DNA of 64,000 nucleotides, taken from positions 28,103,848 through 28,167,847 of the forward strand of contig NC_079512.1 in assembly GCF_000801105.2 (NCBI RefSeq), given 5' to 3'. Position 1 is the first letter of the stretch, and each line of letters opens with the position of its first letter. Position numbers and translations under genes: made by a program. The notes beneath the pieces are model-generated. The model was not told where the DNA came from, did no database searches, and saw nothing but the letters and a program-made list of their open reading frames with translations. The stretch comes from Raphanus sativus (Eukaryota > Streptophyta > Magnoliopsida > Brassicales > Brassicaceae). Of the stretch, positions 62,753 to 64,000 are shown in pieces.

Positions 62753-63883
62753 ATGACCAATGGAGGAGGAGGTGGGGAGGGTGGAGGAAGTGGGAAAGGG
62801 AATCTCTTTCGCGGCAGTGATTTCGCCTACGCTCTCGCTAGGATGGCCGTGGCGCAGATATGCGAGGGCGTGGAGCTCAGCTCTTATCAGGAGTCGCATC
62901 ATGGACGCGAAGGTGCGAGGTTTAGTTCTTTTCAGGAGACTGCGCTCGAGAGACTGACCGAGGTAGCGATACAGTACATTCAAAGCGTTGGGAAGACGAC
63001 GCAGTTCTATGCTAATATGGCTGGTAGAGTAGAAGGTAATGCTATGGACATTGTTCAAGCGCTGGAGGATTTGGGATCTGGATTGGGTTTCAGCGGTGCT
63101 CCTGATGTTGAGCATTGTCTTGCTGAGTCCGGTGTGGTCAAGGATATTGTACGTTATACGTTTGAAGCGGAGGAGGTGCCTTTTGTTTACTCTCTTCCTC
63201 GTTTCCCTTTTAACAGAGGAAAAAGACCTGCTCCTAGCTTTGCTGAGGTTGGAGCCGAGCTACCAGATGAGCATATTCCAGCTTGGCTTCCTGCTTTTCC
63301 CCAAACCAAAATGTGTAGCGGGTTGGAGGAGGCTAGCGTTGACAAAATACAAGGTGAGGTGCAAAGTAATGGGAACGGACTGTCTTTGCCGAGCTTGCAG
63401 CAGTCTGTTGATGTTGATAGGCTAAAAGTTCAGAAATCCATGGATCAAAAGGATGTTGAGAAACCATCAGAGGAGCCGGAATGTAACCCGTTCCTTGCTG
63501 CACCAGTTTGGGTTGGAGAGAAGAACGTGCCACGTGTGTTTTGCCCGTCACAGCTTACTAATGAAGAAGTTAGCACTGGTCACGTTCCTGAGAAACAAAC
63601 CAACAAGAGCCATCACATTCCGCCCCTTGAGGCGTATGCTCCATCGGGTATGATCGTAGACAAGAGCAGATTAGGTGAAACGGAGGGAGGAGAGAAAAAT
63701 GATGACGGGAGAACACAACGTGCGTTGCTACGTTTCAAGATTGAGACTCGAAAGGCCCCTGTGCGTTGGACGATAAAGGAGAGCTTAGAGGAAAAGGGTT
63801 GGTTTCTAGAGGATGGAGACAAGAGGAAGAAAAATGTAGAACGCGAAGAAAAGCCAGTAACCATTGACACAAATGTAAAATAG
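62753..63883 (+). CDS. TAF8: TFIID subunit TAF8
   Basis: TAF8 pairs with TAF10 in TFIID and helps assemble the general transcription machinery at promoters. Single coding exon from ATG 62753 (MTNGGGGGEGGGSGKG) to TAG 63881-63883, 376 residues. A Gly-rich start is followed by the bromo-associated histone fold at about 22-110 (SDFAYALARMAVAQICEGVE ... FYANMAGRVEGNAMDIVQAL). The TAF8 C-terminal domain is at about 165-225, with the signature PDEHIPAWLPAFPQTKMC. The tail is hydrophilic. It corresponds to what I recall as At5g15570. No disruption. Confidence 0.92.
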   Translation: MTNGGGGGEGGGSGKGNLFRGSDFAYALARMAVAQICEGVELSSYQESHHGREGARFSSFQETALERLTEVAIQYIQSVGKTTQFYANMAGRVEGNAMDIVQALEDLGSGLGFSGAPDVEHCLAESGVVKDIVRYTFEAEEVPFVYSLPRFPFNRGKRPAPSFAEVGAELPDEHIPAWLPAFPQTKMCSGLEEASVDKIQGEVQSNGNGLSLPSLQQSVDVDRLKVQKSMDQKDVEKPSEEPECNPFLAAPVWVGEKNVPRVFCPSQLTNEEVSTGHVPEKQTNKSHHIPPLEAYAPSGMIVDKSRLGETEGGEKNDDGRTQRALLRFKIETRKAPVRWTIKESLEEKGWFLEDGDKRKKNVEREEKPVTIDTNVK

Positions 63884-64000
63884 GTATTTTGTCATTTAGA
63901 ATTTGTAGACGGAATATCATTTGCCTCTTGAGTTTAGTGATAGTTTGCAATTGAATACGTGACTCGTTAAGGAAAAGAGATTTTTACTGATTCAAACTGC
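63884..64000. other. TAF8 3' flank
   Basis: Presumed 3'UTR to the window edge; nothing else visible. Confidence 0.5.

Overview
The window is nuclear DNA of a Brassicaceae plant, most likely Brassica or a close relative. Genes are split by short GT..AG introns. The predicted proteins are near-identical, from memory, to Arabidopsis proteins. The gene order MUSE3/PUB1 - calmodulin-binding protein - CLPB3 - UGD - TPX2-family - SCC2 - WDR12 - TAF8 matches my memory of Arabidopsis chromosome 5 around At5g15400-At5g15570. Several loci I remember in that interval are missing or reduced to remnants, as expected after the Brassica genome triplication.

Layout. 1-1853 (-) is the 5' part of a UFD2/E4 ubiquitin-chain factor. 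2584-3870 (+) encodes a calmodulin-binding-domain protein. 4370-7919 (-) is the plastid chaperone CLPB3 (9 exons). About 9996-10076 holds a decayed C2H2 zinc finger. 10741-12186 (-) is UDP-glucose dehydrogenase with a 5'UTR intron. 13.1-18.1 kb is AT-rich transposon DNA, including a complete non-autonomous CACTA element (16182-18141, CAC target duplication). 18972-21456 (+) is a TPX2-family gene. 21.6-24.4 kb holds a displaced copy of the SCC2 tail and an F-box pseudogene. 24640-33882 (-) is cohesin loader SCC2; my 28-exon model gives 1847 codons with no frame error and an internal PHD finger. A foldback element of about 930 bp lies just upstream of SCC2. 35-40.7 kb is repeats, exon-like fragments and a 225-bp pure CT microsatellite.

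40.7-55.7 kb is the most unusual part. A core of about 3.7 kb carrying a two-exon defensin-like (cysteine-rich secreted peptide) gene is present twice in direct orientation. Each copy has its own later insertions: a LINE fragment and a Helitron in copy 1, and a different Helitron in copy 2. Each copy therefore preserves the empty site of the other's insertions, and the two coding sequences are still identical. A third Helitron, older than the duplication, is complete at the end of copy 1 and cut by the breakpoint in copy 2.

56.3-56.9 kb is an alpha-expansin pseudogene with a tRNA-derived SINE inserted at its stop codon (17-bp target duplication). 57.4-58.9 kb is a PIF/Harbinger-like element (TAA target duplication) that may carry a gene fragment. 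59062-61683 (-) is WDR12 of the PeBoW ribosome-biogenesis complex, and 62753-63883 (+) is TAF8 of TFIID. These two share a bidirectional promoter with GGCCCA-type site II motifs.

The intact genes are housekeeping functions: protein quality control, plastid proteostasis, cell-wall precursors, spindle, cohesin loading, ribosome assembly and transcription. They do not form an operon or pathway. I did not find a clearly new biological system. The most informative structure is the defensin-like tandem duplication with its reciprocal transposon record. All exon coordinates come from reading splice sites by eye.
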